From assembly GCA_026014685.1 (NCBI GenBank), contig JAOZHW010000007.1, positions 1-64,000 of the forward strand: a stretch of 64,000 nucleotides of DNA, written 5' to 3'. Shown piece by piece: positions 15,819 to 24,081 of the stretch. Source of the stretch: Candidatus Bathyarchaeota archaeon. GTDB taxonomy: Archaea > Thermoproteota > Bathyarchaeia > Bathyarchaeales > Bathycorpusculaceae. Position numbers and translations under genes: made by a program. A model generated the notes under the pieces. It was given only the letters and a program-made list of their open reading frames with translations, was not told the origin of the DNA and did no database searches. The stretch's first letter is position 1. Each line of letters begins with the position of its first letter.

Positions 15819-16586
15819 TTATGGGAAGTCCTTGTGAATCGCTGTCCCCCCTGCGGGTGCATGGACAGTAAAGTTGCCAAGGAGGGCTTCACCTGCAGAC
15901 ATGTTGCCCTGTGTACCGCAAAAGTAGCCGATGACTACTTTGTAGGATTGTCCATTCGCTAAACTTGTGGAATAACGGTCTGAGGGGTGATTGACAAGGG
16001 TAAATGGGTAATTTGGGCTGTCAATGCGGAATGGGCAGTATCCCAATAAATCAAGGTATGTCTCAAAGCCAGTTTGCATATTAATGAAATACATTCCATA
16101 CGGGATCGATATGGAGGAATTGCAAACAGAAGCAGTGCTTACAACCCCTGATACGGTTACTCTTTCATTATTCAAGACTGACAAAATCAACGAAGCGCCG
16201 GCAACCTGCCTACTGCCAGAGGCAAAAACCGTAACGGTATAGTTTCCAATTGGCGTAGAATCAGGAACATTAATGTATAATGTACTTGTAAAATTTGACG
16301 CGCCAGCAGCAGGCCTAAATTTACAAGTCACGTTGCTCGAGCTAACCTCACCACTTAACGTTATGTTCTCACTATCCCCAATAGAATTCACTTCAAATTG
16401 TATTCGGGAGCCTTCTCCTCGCAACGCATAGATTTGGCGTTGAAAGCTGAGGCTAATTCGTGTTGTGGCTAACTGGTTTAACTCGTTGAGCAGAATCAAC
16501 GCACCGCCAACAAGCGAAAAAAGAAGTAACATTATAACTATAGAAGCTATAGCGATTTTTCTGTGCATGTTTGAGTTGCTAATCAT
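15819..16586 (-). CDS. Secreted or membrane-anchored protein of unknown function
   Basis: Protein of 255 aa. Residues about 10-34 form one hydrophobic segment (IAIASIVIMLLLFSLVGGALILL) acting as signal anchor. The remainder is Ser/Thr/Asn-rich with several N-glycosylation sequons (NIT, NVT, NFT, NSS) and an Ig-like beta pattern (GNYTVTVFASGSRQVAGASLILSVLN). Four Cys in the C-terminal part may form disulfides. Likely extracellular; no family recognised. Confidence 0.7.
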   Translation of the reverse strand: MISNSNMHRKIAIASIVIMLLLFSLVGGALILLNELNQLATTRISLSFQRQIYALRGEGSRIQFEVNSIGDSENITLSGEVSSSNVTCKFRPAAGASNFTSTLYINVPDSTPIGNYTVTVFASGSRQVAGASLILSVLNNERVTVSGVVSTASVCNSSISIPYGMYFINMQTGFETYLDLLGYCPFRIDSPNYPFTLVNHPSDRYSTSLANGQSYKVVIGYFCGTQGNMSAGEALLGNFTVHAPAGGTAIHKDFP

Positions 16587-16701
16587 TTGCTTTATTCTCC
16601 TGATATTGTTCCAATAGACCGAGGGCCCCTTTAGTTCTACTCATGGAACAAAATCAGGTTAAACGTTCCAAAACTGGAACAGTCAACTCTATTGAATCAC
16701 T

Positions 16702-16732
16702 GGCTTTCGCGGGTTCAAGTCCCCCGTCGCCA
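16702..16732 (+). pseudogene. Degenerate tRNA 3'-end fragment (possible relic att site)
   Basis: The fragment GGCTTTCGCGGGTTCAAG... resembles the tRNA-Leu 3' end at 113-144 in variable arm, T loop (TTCAAGT is identical) and acceptor end (CGCCA). The T stem has a C-C mismatch and there is no encoded CCA or 5' half. It is best explained as a leftover of an earlier integration at the same tRNA, making 14831-16732 a possible older relic. Confidence 0.55.
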
Positions 16733-16812
16733 AAACTTGCAGTCAAGAAACTATGCTTGGCAAGGAATGTGAATAAGAACGCTTTTAACCAGAAGTAATC
16801 CAACAATTAACT

Positions 16813-17715
16813 ATGCTATGGGGTAAGGTGCGGAAAACTGAATTAGCAGTTACATTGATTCTAACGATTAGTTTTCAACTTGCCCTATTGAACTTGGCGA
16901 CTGCTAACCCGTCAATACCGCCTGATATCCCAGTGGTTGTTACAGTACCAAACATTCAAATCAACGCTGAAATTTCACAATCAAATGAAGCTTACGCAAC
17001 GGTTGACTCAATCTATCAAACAACAACAGTTTACAAGTTTGGTGACACATACAATAACGGCTCAATAAGGATGGCATACAACAGAATCGATGCTTACTAT
17101 CCGGTACCGATTGACAGCAAAAATGTTCAAGTAAAGATGGATGGCGAAGACCTCAATTGGACATATAGGGATAAAGTGTTTACTCACCTTTTTGATTCTG
17201 ACTTGCCAAACATTAACTGGTCAATATCACCAGTTCCTAACACTTTCTCACTATCAACACACTATGAAATTGAAGTCCCAAAAACAACTCAAGCCAACAC
17301 ACATTTGGGAACTTATGCTTTGGTTATCCCCGTAGAATCACGCTATGGCTTAGATGAAATAAGCGGAAATTACTCTGGTTATTCTTGGGTTGGTTGGAGT
17401 TCAAATTCGTCGGCACATGTTAGAATAAAAATCGACCCCTCTTTTAGTAATCTTCATTTGTATTCAATCAATAACCTTGGAATTTTAACCCAACTTGAAT
17501 ATCGCCTTTTAAATGGGAATTTAGCAGAAACCCAAATACAGTTAATTGGCAGTAATCGTCCTTTTGGTTTGGTTCTAACATTTGATAAACCCCAAGAATC
17601 ACCATTGCAACCTATGCTTACCCTGATAATAGTTTCAGTAATAATTGTGTTGTTGGCTATTCTTGTGTTGATTCTAAGAAGACATCGAAGAACACAGTTT
17701 AGCCTAAAATGGTAG
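16813..17715 (+). CDS. Secreted protein with C-terminal membrane anchor
   Basis: Protein of 300 aa: an N-terminal signal peptide (ELAVTLILTISFQLALLNLATA, about 9-31), an extracellular domain rich in Asn/Ser/Thr and aromatic residues, and a C-terminal transmembrane helix (about 268-288) followed by RRHRR, giving type I topology. No enzyme motif is seen. It resembles archaeal cell-surface proteins in layout only. Confidence 0.7.
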   Translation: MLWGKVRKTELAVTLILTISFQLALLNLATANPSIPPDIPVVVTVPNIQINAEISQSNEAYATVDSIYQTTTVYKFGDTYNNGSIRMAYNRIDAYYPVPIDSKNVQVKMDGEDLNWTYRDKVFTHLFDSDLPNINWSISPVPNTFSLSTHYEIEVPKTTQANTHLGTYALVIPVESRYGLDEISGNYSGYSWVGWSSNSSAHVRIKIDPSFSNLHLYSINNLGILTQLEYRLLNGNLAETQIQLIGSNRPFGLVLTFDKPQESPLQPMLTLIIVSVIIVLLAILVLILRRHRRTQFSLKW

Positions 17716-17795
17716 TAAGCATTTCACTTTTCATCATGGCCGCTCGCGTTCAATGGCGATAAAGTTAAGAGGGTTTGTTTTGAAATGTTACTGTT

Positions 17796-18284
17796 ATGAG
17801 TGCGCCTCAGGAACTAGAAAAAACCGCCATGACCTTTGTTGCGGATGCGGTTGAGTTTGAAAAACAAGGCGAAACCCAAAAAGCCATCGCCCTCTACAAG
17901 AAAGCCATAGACCGCCTCAACAAACTCGTCGAACGATACCCCGACCACGGTTTTAGCAAAATATACCGCGACCGCGCCGACCTCTACCAACAACGCATCA
18001 CCGCCCTGCAAGCCGCAAGCGCCAAAGCAGAAGCCGAAGCCAAAGCAGCGCCTGCCCCTCAAGAAGTCGCCGCCCCAAAACCTGAGCCCCAAGTTGACTA
18101 TATGCCGATTCTTATGGAAATTAACCGAAAACTCGACGACTTAACCGCCTCAGTAGCTCAACTCAAAGACGACGTGGTAAACCTCAAGGTAAACGTTAAT
18201 GATGCTGCAGCTAAGACGGAGTTAACGCAGAAGGAAGCAACTGAAATCAGAAACCTCCTGTACTCAATTAAGTACGACAGATAG
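17796..18284 (+). CDS. MIT-domain-like / coiled-coil protein
   Basis: Protein of 162 aa. Residues 5-75 (AMTFVADAVEFEKQGETQKAIALYKKAIDRLNKLVE) follow the three-helix pattern of MIT domains, which bind ESCRT-III tails, or a single TPR-like hairpin. A Pro/Ala/Lys linker follows, then a C-terminal coiled coil (INRKLDDLTASVAQLKDDVVNLKVNV). Domains of this type occur in CdvC/Vps4 of TACK archaea, so a link to division or membrane remodelling is possible. No cdv gene is in the window, and the TPR alternative cannot be excluded. Confidence 0.65.
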   Translation: MSAPQELEKTAMTFVADAVEFEKQGETQKAIALYKKAIDRLNKLVERYPDHGFSKIYRDRADLYQQRITALQAASAKAEAEAKAAPAPQEVAAPKPEPQVDYMPILMEINRKLDDLTASVAQLKDDVVNLKVNVNDAAAKTELTQKEATEIRNLLYSIKYDR

Positions 18285-18310
18285 GCATCAATTTCCCGCC
18301 TGCATAGAAA

Positions 18311-18775
18311 CTATTGTTTCTTTTGTATGAACTCTTTCGGAGTTAAAACTTTGCCCTTAAGGTTGGGTAACCTGTCGAAGTGGTCTTTGTTTTCAGTAAG
18401 CAGAATATCGCAGCCTTCAGCTAAAAAACATGCGGCAATTGCTACGTCTTGGTATTCTATAGGCTGCCCTTTTGAGATTAGGTATGCGTTTAGCTCAGCA
18501 ACTATTTTGGCGACTTCCCCGTTCAAGGGCACCCAGCGAAATTGGTCAAGCACTTTTTCTGCTTTTTTGATGGCTGCTGAATAATCCCTTCTTAGGTATG
18601 ATCCTGTCAAGATTTCTGAGACGCTAACGGTGCTTATGAAGGCGTTGTTGGTGCTGGTTAATTGTTTGCAGAGGTTAATTACCTCTTGTTTTCCTCGGTC
18701 TACATCTACGATTATTGAAGTGTCAACCAACACAGTTTTGATGTCTTCTTGACGTTTCTTGCTTTTTGGCACCAT
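18311..18775 (-). CDS. VapC-type PIN-domain toxin (ribonuclease)
   Basis: Protein of 154 aa with PIN acidic residues: the first Asp in VLVDTSIIVD, Glu in VSEILTGS, and Asp in YQDVAIAAC and LLTENKDHF. PIN toxins cleave RNA using Mg2+. The gene overlaps the upstream AbrB-type gene by one base, the normal antitoxin-toxin arrangement. A complete, probably active VapBC module. Confidence 0.88.
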   Translation of the reverse strand: MVPKSKKRQEDIKTVLVDTSIIVDVDRGKQEVINLCKQLTSTNNAFISTVSVSEILTGSYLRRDYSAAIKKAEKVLDQFRWVPLNGEVAKIVAELNAYLISKGQPIEYQDVAIAACFLAEGCDILLTENKDHFDRLPNLKGKVLTPKEFIQKKQ

Positions 18776-19020
18776 TAGGGCACCAGTCCAAGTCGCTTGA
18801 ATCGACTAGTTGAGTCGCTACGGAGCGCTTTTAGGGTCTTTTCGAAGTCGTCAGGTAAAAAGTCAGTGCAGTTTTCCCATGTCTCATTTGTTTTTTCGAT
18901 AACTATCTTTTTTCCTTCCACTTTCATTTTTACCCTGTCGCCCTCCGCTATCCCTGCTGCTTCACGGATTTTTTTTGGTATGGTGACTTGTGAATGTCTT
19001 GTTACTGTGACCGAAGTCAT
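18775..19020 (-). CDS. AbrB/MazE-type antitoxin (VapB)
   Basis: Protein of 81 aa with an N-terminal SpoVT/AbrB swapped-hairpin DNA-binding domain (TVTRHSQVTIPKKIREAAGIAEGDRVKMKVEGKKIVIEK). The C-terminal tail should wrap the PIN toxin encoded next. It likely represses its own operon, as these antitoxins do. Confidence 0.88.
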   Translation of the reverse strand: MTSVTVTRHSQVTIPKKIREAAGIAEGDRVKMKVEGKKIVIEKTNETWENCTDFLPDDFEKTLKALRSDSTSRFKRLGLVP

Positions 19021-19128
19021 GTTTTTCCCTTAATATTTACTTGTAACTGTTACTAATAAATAATTACTACAATATTGTAGGAAAAGCAGCTGCAACAAAT
19101 TTTTATCTTAACATCAGCAATAAAGGGT

Positions 19129-19599
19129 ATGGCTCACGAGAATTTGGTTGCCATCAGCAAAGTTAACGCAGAGACATTCAACGAATTTTTAGGCTTAATT
19201 GATAAGCTTGCCGAGTACGAAAAACTTGCACCCCCAACTGGCGACGCCAAAGAACGGCTACGCAGAGATTGCCTCTCAGAAGCCCCAAAATACAGCGCCT
19301 ACCTCGCCCAGTTCGGCGGCAAATACGTCGGCTACATCATCCACTACTTTACATACTCAAGCTTCCTTGCGCTGCCCACCCTGTTCATCGAAGACATCTT
19401 CGTCTTAGAGGAATACCGCGGGCGAGGGATCGGCGAGAAAATGTTTAGCTTCCTCAAACAGGTTGCTAAACGTGAAGGCTGCGGAAGAATCGAGTTCACG
19501 GTGCTTAAGTGGAATAAGTCCGCGCAGGAATTCTACGAAAAAAACGGCGCTAAACGCTTAGAGTGGTACCTTTATCGCTTGACAAAAGAAGACTTTTAA
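19129..19599 (+). CDS. GNAT-family N-acetyltransferase
   Basis: Protein of 156 aa. Motif A, VLEEYRGRGIGEKMFSFL (Q/RxxGxG/A type), binds acetyl-CoA, and the motif B region ends with AQEFYEKNGAKRLEWYLYRL. The overall pattern is close to the diamine/spermidine acetyltransferase (SSAT)-like group; the substrate is uncertain. The stop overlaps the stop of the convergent coiled-coil gene. Confidence 0.88.
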   Translation: MAHENLVAISKVNAETFNEFLGLIDKLAEYEKLAPPTGDAKERLRRDCLSEAPKYSAYLAQFGGKYVGYIIHYFTYSSFLALPTLFIEDIFVLEEYRGRGIGEKMFSFLKQVAKREGCGRIEFTVLKWNKSAQEFYEKNGAKRLEWYLYRLTKEDF

Positions 19600-20444
19600 T
19601 CCGTGGGTCGCGCGGCTTTTCTTTGCAGCAGCGTGTTGATGGAGTCTATGAGAGCTTCGCAGGCAAACCATCTCATCTCCAACGAGCCATCCGTCTCCAA
19701 TTCCGAAACCTCCCTCTGACAAGCTTTAATCTCTTTTAGAACAGGTTCCCGTTTTCTCTCAAAATCGTCCTGTAGCTTCTTTTTTTGAGCGTTAAACTCC
19801 AGCAGCGCCAACTCAAGCGCCCTTTGCTTATCCGCTATTTGTTGGGCTATATCGAGTTCTTTTTGTTCTCGGCTCTTCTTGGATATGCCGTGGAAGAAGC
19901 CTGTTTTCATTCGGATAACTTTTTCCTGTTCCCGTTTGAGGTTTTCAATCTGGCGGTTGAGACGTTTGATTTCGTGGTTTTGTTTGGTTTTGATTGCGCC
20001 TGCCAGGGTGGCGTATTGGGTGTTGATTTGTTGCAGGTTGCTTTTGTGGTAGGTGAGGGTTTTGATTTTTTGGTCTATGGTGGCTTCTTTTTGTCGTCTC
20101 TCTTCGAGTTGGATTTTGATGTTTGCGAGTGTGTCGGTGCGTTCCTCAATGTACTGGTCGTCTGGGGTGATGTTTGGGTGCGCTTCAAACTCTGCTAGCA
20201 CGGCTTCTACGTTTGTGCGCCAACGGTCATAGTGGTCACTGAAGGGGGTAGAGGCAAATTTTTGGTTACCCAAAGTGTGCAACCGCTTAAGTGTGGCTTC
20301 GGTCACTTCCTGCTCGCTTGTCAGTGGCTTTTGTTGTGGAAGCTGCCGATGGGGTAAACTACGTTTTCGCTCTTTCTTCCGTTCTCGTAGCGGTTTACGA
20401 AATTCCCTGCCTTTCGGAGTCTTTATTCGAGGCGGATAACCCAT
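19596..20444 (-). CDS. Coiled-coil protein of unknown function
   Basis: The start MGYPPRIKTPKGREFRK at 20444 is preferred, giving 282 aa. The upstream in-frame extension to 20813 is Cys/Phe/Val-rich, antisense to the next gene and not protein-like. The N-terminus is strongly basic. Residues about 90-260 are long coiled coils (IKTKQNHEIKRLNRQIENL and similar). An SMC-like or structural role is possible, but no head or hinge domain is present. Confidence 0.7.
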   Translation of the reverse strand: MGYPPRIKTPKGREFRKPLRERKKERKRSLPHRQLPQQKPLTSEQEVTEATLKRLHTLGNQKFASTPFSDHYDRWRTNVEAVLAEFEAHPNITPDDQYIEERTDTLANIKIQLEERRQKEATIDQKIKTLTYHKSNLQQINTQYATLAGAIKTKQNHEIKRLNRQIENLKREQEKVIRMKTGFFHGISKKSREQKELDIAQQIADKQRALELALLEFNAQKKKLQDDFERKREPVLKEIKACQREVSELETDGSLEMRWFACEALIDSINTLLQRKAARPTD

Positions 20445-20633
20445 GTAATCAGATTGATTTCTTGAAGTATTTAATTTATGCCTAAAAATCACTTTGAACT
20501 GGGCAAAGGTTGCTTGACTGGTTGTAATATGTAAAAATTGGGAATATAATTGCAAGGGGACTAAACCAGTTATATAGCGACGCCGAAGTGGAGTATAGAG
20601 AAACCCGACATCAGAAAGGAGAAACAAAATAAC

Positions 20634-21248
20634 ATGTACATCCAAGAAATAGAAACCCTGCTCGCAATAAAAATCAAAGACGCAGAACCAATGCTCGACA
20701 TCATGGGTGCAGACCGAAAAGTCCTCCAAGTCGCAACCCAAGATGCAACAAACTACCTCAAATTCGTCGCCGACCCAGCAAACCAAAACAACGACGCAGA
20801 CTCCATGGGTCAACTTCCAAGCTTAGACCGAGCAGAAGTAGAAGCGTTTCTATCTTTCTACACAGGCCTTTGGCTAAAGAAATGGAAAGAACGATTCAAC
20901 CTCCTCATCGGTGGAGGAACAACCAAAGCCGCCCAAACCATCAAAACCCAAGAGGCACTCGCCAAAGGTGAAGCAGTCTGGACTAAACTTGCCTGCAGAG
21001 ACGAATTAACAAATCTCGTTGCCTCTGCATTGATTCGGAACGGTGAAATCTGCGGCACCGCAATCATCGCAGAAAACACCATCAAAACGGTGCTCGCAAA
21101 ACACGCAGACCAAGACATCAACACCAAAGAGCAAACCCTCAGTATACTGAGCGAGTCACTTCGCAGAGTAACTGAAATCGCTCAACGGCATGGTCCACTG
21201 GTTTCAATTAAAGTTGAGAAAAGCTACTATTGCCAAATGAGCAACTAA
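20634..21248 (+). CDS. Hypothetical helical protein
   Basis: Protein of 204 aa preceded by a GGAG ribosome-binding site. It is mostly alpha-helical with no signal peptide or membrane segment, and no family is recognised. A GGGTT loop (LIGGGTTKAAQTIKTQEALAKGE) is notable but not a known motif. Its downstream region carries a long hairpin and T-tract. Confidence 0.65.
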   Translation: MYIQEIETLLAIKIKDAEPMLDIMGADRKVLQVATQDATNYLKFVADPANQNNDADSMGQLPSLDRAEVEAFLSFYTGLWLKKWKERFNLLIGGGTTKAAQTIKTQEALAKGEAVWTKLACRDELTNLVASALIRNGEICGTAIIAENTIKTVLAKHADQDINTKEQTLSILSESLRRVTEIAQRHGPLVSIKVEKSYYCQMSN

Positions 21249-21264
21249 CCTCTCCTTAAAGTTC

Positions 21265-21345
21265 GCTGAAGCCCTGAGGGTGGCAATCTGGTTAGGTGTA
21301 GGGTGCCAGACCCATCCTCAACTCCAGCAAAAAACGGTTTTTTCT
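21265..21345 (+). ncRNA. Long hairpin plus terminator (3' UTR element or small RNA)
   Basis: A stacked stem forms from GCTG/CAGC (21265-21268/21325-21328), TGAGGGTGG/CCATCCTCA (21275-21283/21312-21320, one G-U) and TCTGG/CCAGA (21287-21291/21306-21310). It is followed by AAAAAA-CGG-TTTTTT, which ends in a T-tract terminator. It lies between two genes, so it may be the 3' end of the upstream mRNA or an independent RNA. Confidence 0.5.
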
Positions 21346-21385
21346 TGGGCAATCTAAATAAGTCTTAGATGCGGCGTCAGGTGGT

Positions 21386-21883
21386 ATGAAGCCGATTTGT
21401 CAGGTCTGCGGCGGAACCTACCGCGGCATTGCGCTCTCCACAGTCAAAGACGGAAAACAAGTCGAAGTTTGTCCCTCCTGCTACAAAACCTTGGACGCCC
21501 AGTACCGAAAAAACAGCTGCTTAGCCTGCGTATTTTTCCACGTTGGCAACTGTGAACTCTTCGGCACCGAACTAGACGAGCCATACGTGCAAAGCGCAAG
21601 ATGCGAATACTTCACAACCAGCACCGACCCGTCAGTGGTGGCGGCGGTGAAGGAAAAAGCTGACACGGCACGCAAAAAGACCAAAGAAAACGCCCACCCC
21701 CTAACGCTTGAAGAGCTAATCGCAGAGATGGGTGAACGAGGGCAAATTTTGACCTATTTCTGCTGCCACTGCGGCGGACCTCTCAAGGTGGGCGGTAAAC
21801 AAGAAATCCAAAAAACCTGCCCCCAATGTAAAAGGGACCTCTCCGCTATCAATTTAACAAAGTTAATCAGTCAACACCTTTAG
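21386..21883 (+). CDS. Zinc-binding protein with multiple Cys clusters
   Basis: Protein of 165 aa. It opens with CQVCGG and CPSC (a zinc ribbon), then a Cys-rich middle (CLACVFFHVGNCELFG, CEYF), and ends with a second ribbon CCHCGGPLKVGG...CPQC. At least two Zn sites are likely. This form is seen in uncharacterised archaeal proteins; a nucleic-acid or protein interaction role is probable but unproven. Confidence 0.75.
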   Translation: MKPICQVCGGTYRGIALSTVKDGKQVEVCPSCYKTLDAQYRKNSCLACVFFHVGNCELFGTELDEPYVQSARCEYFTTSTDPSVVAAVKEKADTARKKTKENAHPLTLEELIAEMGERGQILTYFCCHCGGPLKVGGKQEIQKTCPQCKRDLSAINLTKLISQHL

Positions 21884-22016
21884 TTTTCCTTGTTTTTTTA
21901 AGGGATTTACGAAAATTTTTTGAGTTGCGGAAGGTGTAAAAATGGGTAGATTTGGGTATAATTCTGAAAAATCCTTTTAATTAATTTCCCTCTTCTCGGT
22001 GCAGTGTTGGACGAGT

Positions 22017-23888
22017 ATGCCTAGCAAGAAGCTAATCCTCTCAATTATCTGTATATGCCTAGTTTTATCTATCGTTGCATATCAAGTGCTTAATACACAG
22101 TTACAAGCTACAAACGCCACGAATTCCCCCAATGCCACGACGAGCCCCACATCCACTCCAACCAACGCCCCAGCATCATCTGGCAGCTCTACCAGTACAC
22201 CCACACCGACCTCCACAAGTTCAAGCAGCTCTGGAACAAGCACAAGTAACACCGATACTTCAGGAAACGCAGCTATCCATGAAGATTCTGCCGATTACGT
22301 TTGGAACTCTTCTGAGGTTATCGACATAACTTTTAGTGGGACTTCGGTAACCTCTAACTCACCCAACATCTCAGTTGATGGTGCAAAGGCAACAATCACC
22401 GCTGAGGGTACCTATAGGCTCACTGGCGCGTTGAGTAATGGACAAGTTGTTGTTGATAGTCAAGGCACTGGTACTGTTCGGCTCATTTTAGCGGGCGTAG
22501 ATATAACTTGCTCTAACAGCGCACCCCTCTATATTCTAAACTCTGAGAAAACAATAATTATCCTTGAAGCAAACACCCAAAACCATCTAACCTACACCTC
22601 AAGCTCAACAACCGAACCAAACGCAGCACTCTACAGCAAAGACGACCTCACAATCTACGGCGACGGCACACTAAGTGTCACATCTACATACAATGACGGC
22701 ATAACAAGTAACGACGGCCTCATCCTCAAGAGCGGTACCGTCACAGTCAACGCCCAAGACGACGGTGTGCGAGGCAAAAACTACCTCATTGTCGAGGGCG
22801 GAAAAATCACTGTAACAGCGGGAGAGAACGCTTTCATCTCAGACAACACCGCTGACTCCACCAAAGGTTACGTTTCCATGTCAAGCGGCACAGTAACCCT
22901 CACCTCAGGAGGAGACGCCATCGACGCTCAAACCGACGTCATCATCTCAGGTGGGCAGGTCACCGTTACCTCTGGTGGCGGAAGCAGCAGTAGTTTAGCT
23001 TCTGGCATTTCTGCTAAGGGAATAAAAGGTGTTGTTAGCATCGTCATCGATGGCGGAACCATCAACGCAAACTCAGCAGACGACGCCCTCCACTCCAATG
23101 GAACCATAACCATCAACGGCGGAACCCTTTCAATTTCAACTGGGGACGACGGTATACACGCTGACTCTGCTATAACCATCACAGCTGGAACTATAGATAT
23201 AACCAAAAGCTACGAAGGCATCGAAGCCGAAACAATCACTATCAACGGCGGAACTATATACCTTGTCTCAAGTGATGACGGCATAAACGGTGCAGGCGGA
23301 AATGACCAATCCGGATTTGGAGGGGGCCCCGGCGGCAGAGGCGGTGGAGATGCTTTTATGAATTCAGGTAGCTGCAACCTCTACGTCAACGGCGGATACA
23401 TCGTAGTCACCGCTGCAGGCGACGGCATCGACATCAACGGCGCCATAACCATGACTGCCGGATCCGTAATCGTCAACGGTCCTACATCTAACAACAATGG
23501 GGCGCTGGATTTCTCTTCCTTCAAGATGACGGGCGGCTTCCTTATCGCGGTTGGCAGTTCAGGCATGGCGCAGGCGCTCAGCACTACATCCACTCAATGT
23601 AGTGTGCTGGTGAATTTCCAGAGTTCATACTCAGCTGGAACCCTCATAAGCATCCAGAGCTCAAGCGGCACCGACATCGTAACCTTCAAGACCTCAAAGC
23701 TGTTCCAATCCGTAGTCGTCTGTTCGCCAAAGCTAACTCAAGGAACCACATATAACGTTCTCGTAGGCGGAAGCTCAACTGGCACACTCAAAGACGGCGT
23801 CTACTCAGGCGGAACCTACAGCGGCGGCACCCAATACACCAGTTTCACCATAACCAGCGTGGTAACCTCGATTGGCGGAAGATTCTAA
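22017..23888 (+). CDS. Secreted beta-helix carbohydrate-binding protein (Cthe_2159-like)
   Basis: The start is set at ATG 22017 (MPSKKLILSIICICLVLSIVAYQVL), a signal peptide or anchor. A GTG at 21999 would add six residues. A Ser/Thr/Pro-rich linker (about 35-85) leads to a long domain of repeated GxITIxGGTxxIxSxDDGI units, the parallel beta-helix of the Cthe_2159 family (PF14262), first described as binding cellulose and acidic sugars. A Gly-rich loop (FGGGPGGRGGG) interrupts it. The gene is convergent to the VTC/lamin-tail/DUF4956 operon. In bacteria this domain co-occurs with VTC, DUF4956 and CotH, which supports a surface role. Confidence 0.85.
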   Translation: MPSKKLILSIICICLVLSIVAYQVLNTQLQATNATNSPNATTSPTSTPTNAPASSGSSTSTPTPTSTSSSSSGTSTSNTDTSGNAAIHEDSADYVWNSSEVIDITFSGTSVTSNSPNISVDGAKATITAEGTYRLTGALSNGQVVVDSQGTGTVRLILAGVDITCSNSAPLYILNSEKTIIILEANTQNHLTYTSSSTTEPNAALYSKDDLTIYGDGTLSVTSTYNDGITSNDGLILKSGTVTVNAQDDGVRGKNYLIVEGGKITVTAGENAFISDNTADSTKGYVSMSSGTVTLTSGGDAIDAQTDVIISGGQVTVTSGGGSSSSLASGISAKGIKGVVSIVIDGGTINANSADDALHSNGTITINGGTLSISTGDDGIHADSAITITAGTIDITKSYEGIEAETITINGGTIYLVSSDDGINGAGGNDQSGFGGGPGGRGGGDAFMNSGSCNLYVNGGYIVVTAAGDGIDINGAITMTAGSVIVNGPTSNNNGALDFSSFKMTGGFLIAVGSSGMAQALSTTSTQCSVLVNFQSSYSAGTLISIQSSSGTDIVTFKTSKLFQSVVVCSPKLTQGTTYNVLVGGSSTGTLKDGVYSGGTYSGGTQYTSFTITSVVTSIGGRF

Positions 23889-23953
23889 CTTTCATTTTTT
23901 CTTCATGGTCTTCGTAACTATGGCTCAAGTTTTTCCTAAAAGGGCAAATCCGC

Positions 23954-24064
23954 TTTTTATAAGGGGCGGGCGGGTCCTCAGAGAGCAACAAAACTTTCGT
24001 TATGTTGACTTTGATCTTTCTATATATAAGGGAGGGGAGGTAGTTCAAGAGAAGTCGCGTGGTC
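23954..24064 (+). repeat. Dispersed repeat copy A (partial, with a degenerate second copy)
   Basis: Carries the core TATATAAGGGAGGGGAGGT (24022-24041), then AGTCGCGTGGT (24053-24063). A decayed copy of the same start lies at 23954-23975. It is in plus sense, downstream of the plus-strand gene ending at 23888. The hairpin half found in copies C and D is absent. Confidence 0.65.
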
Positions 24065-24081
24065 CGCAGACATGTTTAAGC

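Noticed and set aside
20445-20813. N-terminal extension of the coiled-coil protein
   Set aside because: Cys/Phe/Val-rich and antisense to the next gene; the start at 20444 gives a normal basic N-terminus.
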